This document shows, piece by piece, positions 8,317-17,553 of a stretch of DNA of 64,000 nucleotides. Under the pieces are notes generated by a model that worked only from the letters and a program-made list of their open reading frames with translations, was not told the origin of the DNA and ran no database searches. The stretch is taken from contig CALWIA010000033.1 of NCBI GenBank assembly GCA_944380605.1, positions 99,105-163,104 on the forward strand, in the 5' to 3' direction. Every line of letters starts with the position of its first letter. Positions within the stretch are counted from its first letter, which is position 1. The stretch comes from an uncultured Lachnospiraceae bacterium (lineage in GTDB: Bacteria > Bacillota > Clostridia > Lachnospirales > Lachnospiraceae). Made by a program: the position numbers and the translations under genes.

Positions 8317-9840
8317 ATGAACTATTTGATTGGAATCGACGTGGGCACGTCCGCCACCAAGACGGTGCTGTTCGATGAAAACGGCGTTGTGACGGCGTCT
8401 TCGTCCTGCGAGTACCCGCTGTACCAGCCACACAACGGCTGGGCGGAGCAGAAGCCGGAGGACTGGCGGGACGCGGTGTTAAAGACCTTAAAGGACGTGG
8501 TGGAACAGTCCGGCGTACAGGCGGAGGACGTGAAGGGCATCGGAATTTCCGGACAGATGCACGGCCTGGTGATGCTGGACGAGGCCGGAGAAGTGATTCG
8601 TCCCTCCATTATCTGGTGCGACCAGCGGACCGGGGCCCAGGTGGGTGAGATGCTCTCCATTATGCCCAGAGAACGCTGGATCGAGATCACGGCCAACCCG
8701 CCGCTGACGGGATGGACGGCGGCCAAGATCCTGTGGGTCCGGGAAGAAGAGCCGGAAAACTACAGCCGCTGCCGCCACATTCTGCTGCCCAAGGACTACA
8801 TCCGCTATGTGCTGACAGGCGTGTTCGCTACGGAGGTATCCGACGCCAGCGGCATGCAGCTGCTGGATGTGGCGGGCCGCTGCTGGTCCGACGAGGTTCT
8901 GGAGAAGCTGAACATTCCCAGGGAATGGCTGGGAACGGTGTACGAGTCCTGCGAAGTGACGGGACAGCTGCTGCCGGAGATCGCCGAAAAGACCGGTCTG
9001 ACCACCCAGGTCAAGGTGGTGGGCGGAGCCGGCGACAACGCGGCGGCTGCCGTGGGAACCGGCGTGGTGAAGGACGGCACCGCGTTTACCACCATTGGAT
9101 CTTCCGGCGTGGTATTTGCCCACAGCAGCCATATGGTGCTGGACCCCAAAGGACGGGTACATACCTGCTGCTGCGCGGTTCCCGGAGCCTGGCACGTCAT
9201 GGGCGTCACCCAGGGCGCGGGCCTGTCCTTAAAGTGGTTTAAGGACAACTTCTGCCAGGACTATGTGGCGGAGGCGGAGCGCCAGGGCGTAGACGTCTAC
9301 GACCTGATCAACCGGGACGTCAAGGAAATCGCGGCCGGCAGCGACCGGCTGATCTACCTGCCTTACCTTATGGGCGAGCGGACGCCGCACCTGGATCCCG
9401 ACTGCCGGGGCGTATTTTTCGGCCTGTCCGCCATTCACACCAAGGCCCACCTGCTGCGGGCAGTGATGGAAGGCGTGTCCTATTCCCTGTCGGACTGCAA
9501 CGACATTCTGCAGGAAATGGGCATTGAAGTGGATCAGATGATGGCCTGCGGCGGCGGCGGCAAGAGCCCGGTATGGCGTCAGATGCTGGCGGATCTGTAC
9601 GGCTGCGACGTAAAGACCGTGCACCAGTCGGAAGGCCCGGCGCTGGGCGTGGCCATTCTGGCCGGCGTAGGCTGCGGCGTGTACGCCAGCGTGGAGGAGG
9701 CCTGCGAAAAGCTGATCTCCGAAGACAAGTGCAGCCATCCGGAAGCGGATCACATGGAAACCTATCGCAAGTATCATCAGCTGTACAAGAAGCTGTATCT
9801 GGATTTAAAGGACAGCTATAAAACGCTGGCGGCTCTGTAG
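8317..9840 (+). CDS. xylB: xylulokinase-type FGGY carbohydrate kinase
   Basis: ATP-dependent sugar kinase of 507 residues, expected to phosphorylate D-xylulose or a related ketose. The N-terminal actin-like fold starts IGIDVGTSATKTVLFD. GISGQMHGL at 77-85 is a hallmark of xylulokinases, followed by WCDQRTG. The catalytic aspartate lies in GGAGDNAAAAVG (D240), and the C-terminal motif ACGGGGKSPVWRQMLAD closes the site. The ATG at 8317 follows GAGGAGGA; an earlier in-frame codon at 8299 overlaps that site. It is the first gene of a four-gene operon with a DUF4867 protein, an aldose isomerase and a transaldolase. Family is certain, but the exact ketose substrate is inferred. Confidence 0.88.
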   Translation: MNYLIGIDVGTSATKTVLFDENGVVTASSSCEYPLYQPHNGWAEQKPEDWRDAVLKTLKDVVEQSGVQAEDVKGIGISGQMHGLVMLDEAGEVIRPSIIWCDQRTGAQVGEMLSIMPRERWIEITANPPLTGWTAAKILWVREEEPENYSRCRHILLPKDYIRYVLTGVFATEVSDASGMQLLDVAGRCWSDEVLEKLNIPREWLGTVYESCEVTGQLLPEIAEKTGLTTQVKVVGGAGDNAAAAVGTGVVKDGTAFTTIGSSGVVFAHSSHMVLDPKGRVHTCCCAVPGAWHVMGVTQGAGLSLKWFKDNFCQDYVAEAERQGVDVYDLINRDVKEIAAGSDRLIYLPYLMGERTPHLDPDCRGVFFGLSAIHTKAHLLRAVMEGVSYSLSDCNDILQEMGIEVDQMMACGGGGKSPVWRQMLADLYGCDVKTVHQSEGPALGVAILAGVGCGVYASVEEACEKLISEDKCSHPEADHMETYRKYHQLYKKLYLDLKDSYKTLAAL

Positions 9841-9853
9841 GAGGGGAACGACA

Positions 9854-10477
9854 ATGGCAATGGAAATCAAACAGGTAACGGACCTGGCATTCGGGGCCTA
9901 TGGAAAGATCATTACCGGATATGACTGCAGCGAACTGCTGGCGGCCATGGAACAGACGCCGGTGCCGGAGGATACCATTTATGTGGCGTCGGACGCCGGG
10001 ATGGAGAAGCTGCCGGTGTGCCGCCTGATCGAGAAAAATCTCTACGGCCAGCTGCCCATTCAGGTGGGATACTGCAACGGCCACAACAAAAAAATGAACG
10101 CCATGGAATATCACCGCACGTCGGAGATCAACGTGGCGTCTACGGATCTGGTGCTGATTCTGGGAAGACAGCAGGACGTGGAGGCGGATGATACCTATGA
10201 TACCGCCAAAGCAGAGGCCTTTTTCGTGCCGGCGGGCACGGTGATCGAGGTCTATGCCACGACGCTGCACTACGCGCCCTGCCATACGCAGGACGGCGGA
10301 TTCCGCTGCGTGGTGATTCTGCCCAAGGGAACCAATACCGATATGGAACCGGTGGAGAATGTCTTTTCCGAAGACCGGCTGCTGTTTGCAAAGAACAAAT
10401 GGCTGATCGGCCATGAAGAAGGCGGACTGCCGGAGAACGCGTTCATCGGCCTGAAAGGCGAGAACCGCTGCATTTAA
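9854..10477 (+). CDS. DUF4867-like cupin protein of sugar operon
   Basis: A 207-residue cytoplasmic protein that I recognise as DUF4867-like; I know of no assigned function. It looks like a cupin: the motif MEYHRTSEINV supplies a His/Glu pair, and a second metal-type histidine lies in TTLHYAPCH after a PAGTVIEV strand. Both are compatible with a metal-dependent sugar isomerase or mutarotase, but this is inference. It sits 13 bases after xylB and 30 before the isomerase, with good ribosome binding sites on all three, so it should act on the same pathway. No signal peptide or membrane segment is present. Confidence 0.75.
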   Translation: MAMEIKQVTDLAFGAYGKIITGYDCSELLAAMEQTPVPEDTIYVASDAGMEKLPVCRLIEKNLYGQLPIQVGYCNGHNKKMNAMEYHRTSEINVASTDLVLILGRQQDVEADDTYDTAKAEAFFVPAGTVIEVYATTLHYAPCHTQDGGFRCVVILPKGTNTDMEPVENVFSEDRLLFAKNKWLIGHEEGGLPENAFIGLKGENRCI

Positions 10478-10507
10478 CAGGTGAAAATCATAAGGAGGAT
10501 TACAGAT

Positions 10508-11989
10508 ATGAACAACATACCGGAAGTAAAGGTAGGCGTGGTAGCCGTCAGCAGAGACTGTTTCCCGGAATCTCTGTCGGTCAACAGAAGAAAGGCCCTG
10601 ATGGACGCCTATACAAAGAAGTACGGCACCGAAGGCGTGTATGAATGCCCGGTGTGCATCGTGGAAAGCGAAATCCACATGGTACAGGCGCTGGAAGACA
10701 TCAAAAAGGCCGGCTGCAACGCCCTGGCGGTATACCTGGGCAACTTCGGCCCGGAGATCTCCGAGACCCTGCTGGCCAAGCATTTTGACGGCCCGGTGAT
10801 GTTCTTCGCCGCCGCGGAAGAAAGCGGCGACAGCCTGGTACAGGGCCGCGGCGACGCGTACTGCGGCATGCTGAACGCCAGCTACAACCTGCAGTTGCGC
10901 AACATCCGGGCATACATCCCCGAGTATCCCGTCGGCACCGCCCAGGAGTGCGCCGACATGCTGGCGGACTTTATGCCCATTGCCAGAGCGCTGGTGGGAT
11001 TGTCCAGCTTAAAGATCATCAGCTTCGGTCCCAGACCCTTAAATTTCCTGGCCTGCAACGCCCCCATCAAGCAGCTGTACAACCTGGGCGTGGAGATCGA
11101 GGAAAACTCCGAACTGGATCTGTTTGAAGCGTTCAACAAGCACGCTGGCGATCCCCGGATTCCGGACGTGGTAAAAGATATGGAAGCGGAACTGGGCGTC
11201 GGCAACTTAAAGCCGGAGATCCTGCCCAAGCTGGCGCAGTACGAACTGACTCTTCTGGACTGGGTGGAGGCCCACAGAGGCTACCGCAAGTACGTGGCCA
11301 TCGCCGGCAAGTGCTGGCCCGCGTTCCAGACCCAGTTCGGCTTTGTGCCCTGCTATGTCAACAGCCGCCTCACCGGAAAGGGCATTCCCGTATCCTGTGA
11401 AGTGGATATCTACGGAGCCCTCAGCGAATTTATCGGCACCTGCGTCAGCCAGGACGCGGTGACCCTGCTGGATATCAACAACACGGTGCCCGACGATATG
11501 TACGACGCGGACATCAAAGGCAAATTCCCCTACAGCCACACCGATACCTTTATGGGATTCCACTGCGGCAATACCTGCTCCAGCAAGCTGTCTTCCTGTT
11601 CCATGAAGTACCAGATGATCATGGCCAGAACCCTGCCGGAGGAAGTGACCCAGGGTACGCTGGAAGGCGACATCGTGCCGGGCGCCATTACCTTCTACCG
11701 GCTGCAGAGCACGGCGGACAACCACCTGAGAGCCTATGTGGCCCAGGGCGAAGTACTGCCGGTGGCTACCCGCTCCTTCGGCGGTGTAGGCGTATTCGCC
11801 ATTCCGGAAATGGGACGGTTCTACCGCCATGTACTGATTGAAAAAGGATATCCCCATCACGGCGCCGTGGCCTTCGGCCATGTGGGCAAAGCCCTGTTTG
11901 AGGTATTCAAGTATCTGGGCGCGGAAGAGATCGGATTCAACCAGCCCAAGAATATGCTGTACCCCGGCGAGAATCCTTTCGCCCGTTAA
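10508..11989 (+). CDS. L-fucose isomerase family aldose-ketose isomerase
   Basis: A 493-residue enzyme of the fucose/arabinose isomerase fold, predicted to convert an aldose to its ketose with a bound metal. Likely metal ligands are E298 in SCEVDIYGAL, D322 in LLDINN and H450/H451 in GYPHHGA, matching the Glu-Asp-His triad of this family. The length is shorter than FucI (about 590), as in the divergent Firmicutes subfamily. The ATG at 10508 is preceded by AAGGAGG (10491-10497). It is third in the operon, between DUF4867 and transaldolase. The product would be phosphorylated by the kinase. Substrate (pentose or deoxyhexose) cannot be fixed from sequence. Confidence 0.85.
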   Translation: MNNIPEVKVGVVAVSRDCFPESLSVNRRKALMDAYTKKYGTEGVYECPVCIVESEIHMVQALEDIKKAGCNALAVYLGNFGPEISETLLAKHFDGPVMFFAAAEESGDSLVQGRGDAYCGMLNASYNLQLRNIRAYIPEYPVGTAQECADMLADFMPIARALVGLSSLKIISFGPRPLNFLACNAPIKQLYNLGVEIEENSELDLFEAFNKHAGDPRIPDVVKDMEAELGVGNLKPEILPKLAQYELTLLDWVEAHRGYRKYVAIAGKCWPAFQTQFGFVPCYVNSRLTGKGIPVSCEVDIYGALSEFIGTCVSQDAVTLLDINNTVPDDMYDADIKGKFPYSHTDTFMGFHCGNTCSSKLSSCSMKYQMIMARTLPEEVTQGTLEGDIVPGAITFYRLQSTADNHLRAYVAQGEVLPVATRSFGGVGVFAIPEMGRFYRHVLIEKGYPHHGAVAFGHVGKALFEVFKYLGAEEIGFNQPKNMLYPGENPFAR

Positions 11990-12026
11990 AGCCCGCGAAC
12001 CTGAGAAATGAGGAGGAAAAGGAATT

Positions 12027-12680
12027 ATGCGTTTTTTTATTGATACAGCCAATGTAGACGAGATCCGGGAAGCCAACGAGATGGGCATCATCTGCGGCGT
12101 TACCACCAACCCCTCTCTGATTGCCAAAGAGGGCAGAGACTTTAAGCAGGTGATTCAGGAGATCACTTCCATCGTGGACGGCCCCATCAGCGGAGAGGTA
12201 AAGGCTACCACCGTAGACGCGGAAGGCATGATCCGGGAAGGCCGGGAAATCGCTGCCATTCACCCCAACATGGTAGTAAAGATCCCCATGACCGCGGAAG
12301 GCTTAAAGGCCGTGAAGGTGCTGACCGCCGAGGGCGTTAAGACCAATGTGACCCTGGTGTTTACGGCGGCTCAGGCGCTGCTGGCAGCCAGAGCCGGAGC
12401 TACCTATGTATCTCCGTTCCTGGGCAGACTGGACGACATCTCCATGACCGGCATCGATCTGATCGATGACATCACCGAGATCTTTACCATCCACGACATC
12501 GACACCCAGATCATTGCCGCCAGCATCCGCAATCCGATCCATGTGATCGACTGCGCCAAGGCCGGCGCGGACATCGCTACGGTGCCCTACAAGGTGCTGA
12601 TGCAGATGACCAAGCATCCGCTGACGGATCAGGGCATCGAAAAGTTCCAGAAGGATTATAAGGCGGTATTCGGCGAGTAA
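12027..12680 (+). CDS. tal: small transaldolase (TalC/FSA family)
   Basis: A 217-residue TIM-barrel class I aldolase forming a Schiff base through K85 in VVKIPMT. The family includes fructose-6-phosphate aldolases and short transaldolases. Two positions favour transaldolase. The active-site residue that is Gln59 in E. coli FsaA is Glu here (GEVKATT). The FsaA tyrosine of the APYVNR segment is Phe here (SPFLGRL). It therefore probably moves dihydroxyacetone units in the non-oxidative pentose phosphate pathway. It is last in the sugar operon, behind AGGAGGAAAAGG, and a strong terminator follows. The position comparison is by eye against remembered FsaA. Confidence 0.85.
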   Translation: MRFFIDTANVDEIREANEMGIICGVTTNPSLIAKEGRDFKQVIQEITSIVDGPISGEVKATTVDAEGMIREGREIAAIHPNMVVKIPMTAEGLKAVKVLTAEGVKTNVTLVFTAAQALLAARAGATYVSPFLGRLDDISMTGIDLIDDITEIFTIHDIDTQIIAASIRNPIHVIDCAKAGADIATVPYKVLMQMTKHPLTDQGIEKFQKDYKAVFGE

Positions 12681-12712
12681 GAGACGGAAACTGCGGGTAT
12701 ACAGGAAGACAG

Positions 12713-12756
12713 GGGCTGTGAAATGGGTGCAAATTCATTTCACAGCCCTTTCTTAT
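12713..12756 (+). terminator. intrinsic terminator of sugar operon
   Basis: A perfect 13-bp stem, GGGCTGTGAAATG (12713-12725) with CATTTCACAGCCC (12736-12748), is followed by TTTCTTATT. Confidence 0.9.
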
Positions 12757-12809
12757 TGTTAAAGCTTCAAACTGTCAGAATGTCATTTTCCTGTCGTCCG
12801 CATGTTGAA

Positions 12810-12838
12810 TTGGCTTTTTTCCTTTTTTTGTGTATAAT
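12810..12838 (+). promoter_or_regulatory. sigma-A promoter of ABC exporter operon
   Basis: TTGGCT (12810-12815), a 17-base T-rich spacer and TATAAT (12833-12838). The leader to the TTG start is about 60 bases. Confidence 0.65.
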
Positions 12839-12906
12839 GGATACATGCGGATTTTTAGACCGGCGGCGACGCCGGAAAAAACGATCACCGAGGGGAGGAG
12901 TCATCC

Positions 12907-14649
12907 TTGAAGCGTTACGGAAAATATATAAAGCCGTACTGGCCATCGTTTATCCTGGCGCCGGTTCTGATGCTGACGGAGGTGCTGGGCGATGTGCTGC
13001 TGCCCAAATTTATGTCCATGATCGTCAACTATGGCGTGGCAAACCGGGACATGGGGTATGTGACGGGAATGGGCGTCATTATGGTGCTGACGGCCTGCGT
13101 TATGGCCCTGGGCGGCATCGGAGGAGCCTATTTTTCATCCAAAGCCTCCATATGCTTTACCAGCGACTTAAGAGACGATCTGTTTGCCAGAGTCCAGGAA
13201 TTTTCTTTCAAAAATATCGACCAGTACAGTACCGGATCCCTGGTGACCCGGTTGACCAACGACGTGCAGCAGGTGCAGAACGTGACCATGATGGGGCTGC
13301 GGATGATGTTCCGTTCTCCCGGCATGCTTATCGGCGCGCTGATTATGGCTTTTTCCATCAATGGAAAGCTGGCGCTGGTAATCCTGGTGGTGATTCCCCT
13401 GCTGGCCCTTTCCATAGGGATCATCCTGAAAACGGCGTTTCCCCGTTTTACGGTGATGCAGAAGAAGATCGACCGGATCAACTCCGGCATCCAGGAAGCC
13501 CTGACCAACGTGCGGGTAATCAAGTCCTTTGTCCGCGGCGACTATGAGGAAGAAAAGTTCAAAGAAATGAACCAGGACTTAAAGGACAGCAGCTTAAATG
13601 CCATGAAGGTGGTCATGGCCACCATGCCGGTGATGACTCTGGCCATGAACGTCACCACCCTGGCGGTGGTCTGGTACGGCGGCAACATGATCATCGGCGG
13701 CAGCATGCAGGTGGGCGATCTGACGGCTTTTACCACCTATATTGTACAGATCCTGATGTCCCTGATGATGCTGTCCATGGTATTTCTGCAGTGCTCCCGG
13801 GCGCTGGCGTCGGTGAAGCGCATCAACGAGGTTATGGATACGGAGATCGATCTGACCGATGCGGACGCCGCCCGGAAAGACCTGGAGGTGAGCCGGGGAC
13901 GGGTGGAATTTCAGGATGTGAGTTTCAGCTACAGCCAGGACAGCGAGGAAAAGGTGCTGGAGCATATTTCCTTTTCTGTGGAGCCGGGCCAGATTCTGGG
14001 CATCATCGGCGCCACCGGCAGCGGCAAAACCACGCTGGTGCAGCTGATTCCCCGGCTGTACGACGTGACGGAAGGCCGGGTGCTGGTGGATGGCGTGGAC
14101 GTGCGGGACTATTCTCTGCGGAATCTGCGGAACGGCGTAGGCATGGTGCTGCAGAAAAACGTGCTGTTTTCCGGAACCATTGAAGAAAACCTGCGGTGGG
14201 GCGATGAAGAGGCGTCGGAGGAAGAACTGCGGGCCGCGGCGGAAAGCGCCCAGGCAGACGGATTTGTCCGCTCTTTTACCGACGGGTATGACACGGATCT
14301 GGGCCAGGGCGGCGTCAACGTGTCCGGCGGCCAGAAACAGCGGCTGTGCATTGCCCGAGCGCTTCTGAAAAAACCGAAGATCCTGATTCTGGACGATTCC
14401 ACCAGCGCCGTGGACACGGCGACGGAGGCCCGGATCCGGGAGTGCTTCCGCACGGCGCTGAAAGATACCACCAAAATCATCATTGCCCAGCGGATCGGTT
14501 CCGTGGAAGAGGCGGACCGGATTCTGGTGCTGGACGAGGGAAAAATCATCGGCATGGGAAGCCATGAAGAACTGTTGGCCGGCTGCCCGGCATATCAGGA
14601 GATCTATTATTCCCAGAGAGACCGGGAAAGGAAGGAGGGCGTGTCATGA
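12907..14649 (+). CDS. ABC exporter half-transporter, degenerate-site subunit
   Basis: A 580-residue fused permease-ATPase of the multidrug/lipid exporter type. Six membrane helices occupy about residues 15-310, followed by an ATPase domain. The domain has Walker A GATGSGKTT, signature VSGGQKQRL and Walker B ILILDDSTSAVD. The residue after the Walker B aspartate is Asp rather than the catalytic Glu. That marks the degenerate site of heterodimeric exporters such as BmrCD/LmrCD. The TTG start follows GGGGAGGAG (12891-12899). It overlaps the partner gene by 4 bases (ATGA), so the two subunits are co-translated. Substrate unknown; drugs, peptides or lipids are all possible. Confidence 0.9.
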   Translation: MKRYGKYIKPYWPSFILAPVLMLTEVLGDVLLPKFMSMIVNYGVANRDMGYVTGMGVIMVLTACVMALGGIGGAYFSSKASICFTSDLRDDLFARVQEFSFKNIDQYSTGSLVTRLTNDVQQVQNVTMMGLRMMFRSPGMLIGALIMAFSINGKLALVILVVIPLLALSIGIILKTAFPRFTVMQKKIDRINSGIQEALTNVRVIKSFVRGDYEEEKFKEMNQDLKDSSLNAMKVVMATMPVMTLAMNVTTLAVVWYGGNMIIGGSMQVGDLTAFTTYIVQILMSLMMLSMVFLQCSRALASVKRINEVMDTEIDLTDADAARKDLEVSRGRVEFQDVSFSYSQDSEEKVLEHISFSVEPGQILGIIGATGSGKTTLVQLIPRLYDVTEGRVLVDGVDVRDYSLRNLRNGVGMVLQKNVLFSGTIEENLRWGDEEASEEELRAAAESAQADGFVRSFTDGYDTDLGQGGVNVSGGQKQRLCIARALLKKPKILILDDSTSAVDTATEARIRECFRTALKDTTKIIIAQRIGSVEEADRILVLDEGKIIGMGSHEELLAGCPAYQEIYYSQRDRERKEGVS

Positions 14650-16520
14650 ATCAGGAAAAGCGGATGGAAAGCCTGAAATACCGCTACCGCCACGTTCAGG
14701 TGCCCTCCCGGGGACCGGGCCGGGGGCCGGGGGGACCGGGGCGGAGAAACCCGGGCCGGGGCGGCTCTCCCAAAGACGCCGGCAAAACCATACGGCGGCT
14801 GCTGCACTATCTGAACGAAGACAGGGCGCTTATGGCGCTGGCCTTCCTGTGCGTAATCCTCAACACCGTGGGGACGCTGGCAGGATCCTACATGCTGAGG
14901 CCCATTATCAATACCTATATCGCCCCCCTGGACGGGAGCCGGGGAGACGCGGCAGGGCTGGCCCGGGCGCTGGCGGTTATGGGCGCCGTTTACCTGGTGG
15001 GCGTGCTGGCCAACTATGCCCAGGCCCGGGTGATGCTGCGGGTGGCCCAGAATTCCCTGCAGAAGATCCGGAACGATTTGTTTGCCAGGATGCAGAAGCT
15101 GCCGGTGCGGTTTTACGACACCAACAACAACGGCGATCTGATGAGCCGTTTCACCAATGATGTGGATACTGTGGGACAGATGCTTTCCAGCACCCTGGTG
15201 CAGCTGTTTTCCGGCACCCTGAGCATCATCGGCACCCTGTCGCTGATGCTGTATACCAACGTATACCTGACACTGGTGACTCTGGTGATGATTCCGCTGA
15301 TGATGCGGGCCGGCGGAGCCGTGGCCCGGAGAAGCCAGAGGTTTTTCTCCGCCCAGCAGACCTCTCTGGGGGCGGTCAACGGCTATATTGAGGAAACCAT
15401 CACCGGACAGAAGGTGGTAAAAGTGTTCTGTCACGAGGATATTGCCAAAGAAGAGTTTGGAATGCTGAACAGGGATCTGCGGGAAAACCAGATCCGGGCC
15501 CAGTTTTTCGGCGGCATCATGGGGCCGGTTATGGGTAATTTAAGCCAGATCAACTATTCCCTGACCGCCTGCATCGGCGGCCTGCTGTGTATCCTGCGGG
15601 GCTTTGACGTAGGCGGCCTGACGGTGTTTCTGAACTTTTCCAGACAGTTCAGCCGCCCCATCAACGAGATTTCCATGCAGGTCAGCAACGTATTTTCCGC
15701 GCTGGCCGGCGCGGAGCGGGTCTTTGCCGTTATGGATGAGGATCCGGAGCCGGAAGACGATCCCGACGCCGTGGTGCTGGAGCCCATGCGGGGCCATGTG
15801 GAACTGTCCCATGTGTATTTCGGATATACGCCGGACAAGGTGATTTTAAAGGACATCAGCCTGTATGCCAAGCCGGGACAGAAAATTGCCTTTGTAGGCT
15901 CTACCGGAGCCGGCAAGACCACCATTACCAATCTGCTGAACCGGTTTTACGACATCCAGTCCGGCAGCATCACCGTGGACGGCGTGGACATCCGGCACAT
16001 CCGCCGGGAGAACCTGCGCAGCAACATCGCCATGGTGCTGCAGGACACCCATTTGTTTACCGGCACGGTGCGGGAAAACATCCGTTACGGGCGTCTGGAC
16101 GCCACGGATGAGGAAGTGGAGCAGGCGGCGAAAACGGCTTCCGCCCATTCCTTTATTATGCGGCTTCCCCACGGCTACGACACCATGCTGGAAGGGGATG
16201 GGGCCAATTTAAGCCAGGGGCAGCGGCAGCTTTTGAACATCGCCCGGGCGGCGGTTTCCCGCGCGCCGATTCTGATTCTGGACGAGGCCACCAGCTCCGT
16301 GGATACCCGGACAGAAAAGCATATCGAGCACGGCATGGACCGGCTGATGGCGAACCGTACCACTTTTGTCATCGCCCACCGGCTGTCTACGGTCCGCAAT
16401 GCCGACGCCATTATGGTGCTGGAGCAGGGAGAGATTATCGAGAGAGGAAATCATGAACAGCTGCTGGCCCAGAAGGGGCGCTACTATGAGCTGTATACGG
16501 GACTGAAAGAACTGGATTAA
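14646..16520 (+). CDS. ABC exporter half-transporter, partner subunit
   Basis: A 624-residue partner of the preceding half-transporter. Residues about 18-40 are an unusual arginine/glycine/proline-rich cytoplasmic tail (repeated RGPGRGPGGPGRR-type units). Six membrane helices follow, then an ATPase domain with Walker A GSTGAGKTT, signature LSQGQRQLL and Walker B ILILDEATSSVD. The catalytic Glu is present here, but the signature is LSQGQ instead of LSGGQ. Each heterodimer therefore has one canonical and one degenerate nucleotide site, a consistent pairing with the upstream subunit. It ends 80 bases before a convergent AraC gene; no clear terminator hairpin is seen in that gap. Confidence 0.9.
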   Translation: MNQEKRMESLKYRYRHVQVPSRGPGRGPGGPGRRNPGRGGSPKDAGKTIRRLLHYLNEDRALMALAFLCVILNTVGTLAGSYMLRPIINTYIAPLDGSRGDAAGLARALAVMGAVYLVGVLANYAQARVMLRVAQNSLQKIRNDLFARMQKLPVRFYDTNNNGDLMSRFTNDVDTVGQMLSSTLVQLFSGTLSIIGTLSLMLYTNVYLTLVTLVMIPLMMRAGGAVARRSQRFFSAQQTSLGAVNGYIEETITGQKVVKVFCHEDIAKEEFGMLNRDLRENQIRAQFFGGIMGPVMGNLSQINYSLTACIGGLLCILRGFDVGGLTVFLNFSRQFSRPINEISMQVSNVFSALAGAERVFAVMDEDPEPEDDPDAVVLEPMRGHVELSHVYFGYTPDKVILKDISLYAKPGQKIAFVGSTGAGKTTITNLLNRFYDIQSGSITVDGVDIRHIRRENLRSNIAMVLQDTHLFTGTVRENIRYGRLDATDEEVEQAAKTASAHSFIMRLPHGYDTMLEGDGANLSQGQRQLLNIARAAVSRAPILILDEATSSVDTRTEKHIEHGMDRLMANRTTFVIAHRLSTVRNADAIMVLEQGEIIERGNHEQLLAQKGRYYELYTGLKELD

Positions 16521-16600
16521 AAAGTGAGAAAGTAACAAAAAGCATATTTTTTGGCACGGGGAATCCTTCCCGCTCCACGGGGAAATATGGTATAATCGCA

Positions 16601-17440
16601 TCAGCAATCCAAAGAAGAAGCAAATTGCCTGCGGTACTGCAGCGGCGTGGTGTGCTGCAGTTTTTTGAAAATCTTCACGAAGTTGTTGACGTTGACATAG
16701 CCTACCCGTTCGGCGATCTGGGATACGGACAGATCCGTGGTTGCCAGAAGGTTGCGGGCCTCGGCCATGCGGAAGAGCAGCAGGTATTCCTTAAAGGTGA
16801 TGCCTGCTGTTTCTTTGAAGGCCAAAGAAAGGGCGTGGCGGCTGACGTAGTTGGCGTCGGCGATTTCCTGCAGAGTCAGCTTCCGGTTGAAGTGGTCGTT
16901 GACAAAGCGCTGGGCGTTTAAAACCGCGTCGGACATGGCGGTGCGGCCCCGCAGAGGAAAGCAGCCGGGCACGGCGCGGTACAGGCCGATGAGAATGGAG
17001 ATGCACAGGGCGACGCTGCAGGAGATGTAAAAATCCTGCTGGGCGGCGTATTCCTGGGCCATCTGCTGAAAAAGGGGCAGCAGAGCCTCATAGACAGACG
17101 GTTCCAGCCGTACCGCGTGGCTGAAGCCGGCGGGACGCTGGATAAAGATGGACACCAGTTCCGTTTCCTTGATATGGGACATGATCAGGTTGCTGGACAT
17201 GGAGACCACATACCGGCAGTAGGGCTCTTCCAGGACGCGGAAGCTGTGGCGCTCCAGACGGCTGATAAAGACCAGGGAGCCGGCTTCCAGCAGATAGGAG
17301 CGGCTGTTGATGGTTACAGAGGCGCGGCCGGAAGTGACCAGAATCATTTCATATTCGAAATGGGCGGTGGGAAACGCCAGGCTGTCGCCGACGGAGTCGG
17401 AGTAAAAACAGCTGATGTCCGGGATGTGGGTGTAAAGCAT
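16601..17440 (-). CDS. AraC-family regulator divergent from redox operon
   Basis: A 279-residue regulator with an N-terminal cupin-like sensor (about 20-100) and a C-terminal AraC helix-turn-helix pair (about 180-275). The latter has LTLQEIADANYVSRHALSLAF and LSVSQIAERVGYVNVNNFVKIF. AAAGGAG precedes the ATG, and a strong promoter (TTGACG-17-TATAAT) drives it. It is transcribed away from the flavoenzyme operon starting at 17554, the usual arrangement for a pathway regulator. The operon lacks a recognisable promoter of its own, so activation by this protein is plausible. The ligand is unknown. Confidence 0.88.
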   Translation of the reverse strand: MLYTHIPDISCFYSDSVGDSLAFPTAHFEYEMILVTSGRASVTINSRSYLLEAGSLVFISRLERHSFRVLEEPYCRYVVSMSSNLIMSHIKETELVSIFIQRPAGFSHAVRLEPSVYEALLPLFQQMAQEYAAQQDFYISCSVALCISILIGLYRAVPGCFPLRGRTAMSDAVLNAQRFVNDHFNRKLTLQEIADANYVSRHALSLAFKETAGITFKEYLLLFRMAEARNLLATTDLSVSQIAERVGYVNVNNFVKIFKKLQHTTPLQYRRQFASSLDC

Positions 17441-17470
17441 GAAACGGCTCCTTTCTGATTGGTATTCCTA

Positions 17471-17499
17471 ATTATAATCGGGAAGGCGGCAAACGTCAA
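17471..17499 (-). promoter_or_regulatory. sigma-A promoter of divergent AraC gene
   Basis: On the minus strand, TTGACG (17499-17494), a 17-base spacer and TATAAT (17476-17471) lie about 30 bases before the regulator start. Confidence 0.75.
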
Positions 17500-17553
17500 C
17501 GAAGGGAAGAGAAAACCGGCAGGGCCGGGGCAAAAAAGGAGAGGAAAGAAACC

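Noticed and set aside
8317..12680. Sulfoquinovose (sulfo-transaldolase) operon
   Set aside because: A transaldolase and an isomerase are present, but the xylulokinase and the lack of a sulfolactaldehyde reductase/dehydrogenase, sulfoquinovosidase and sulfonate exporter argue against it.
16575..16600. TATAAT-like sequence between the ABC exporter and the minus-strand AraC gene
   Set aside because: It has no -35 and would fire toward the antisense of the AraC gene; probably chance.
17473..17478. Plus-strand TATAAT as promoter for the flavoenzyme operon
   Set aside because: No acceptable -35 lies at 16-18 bases; the same bases form the -10 of the divergent AraC promoter.
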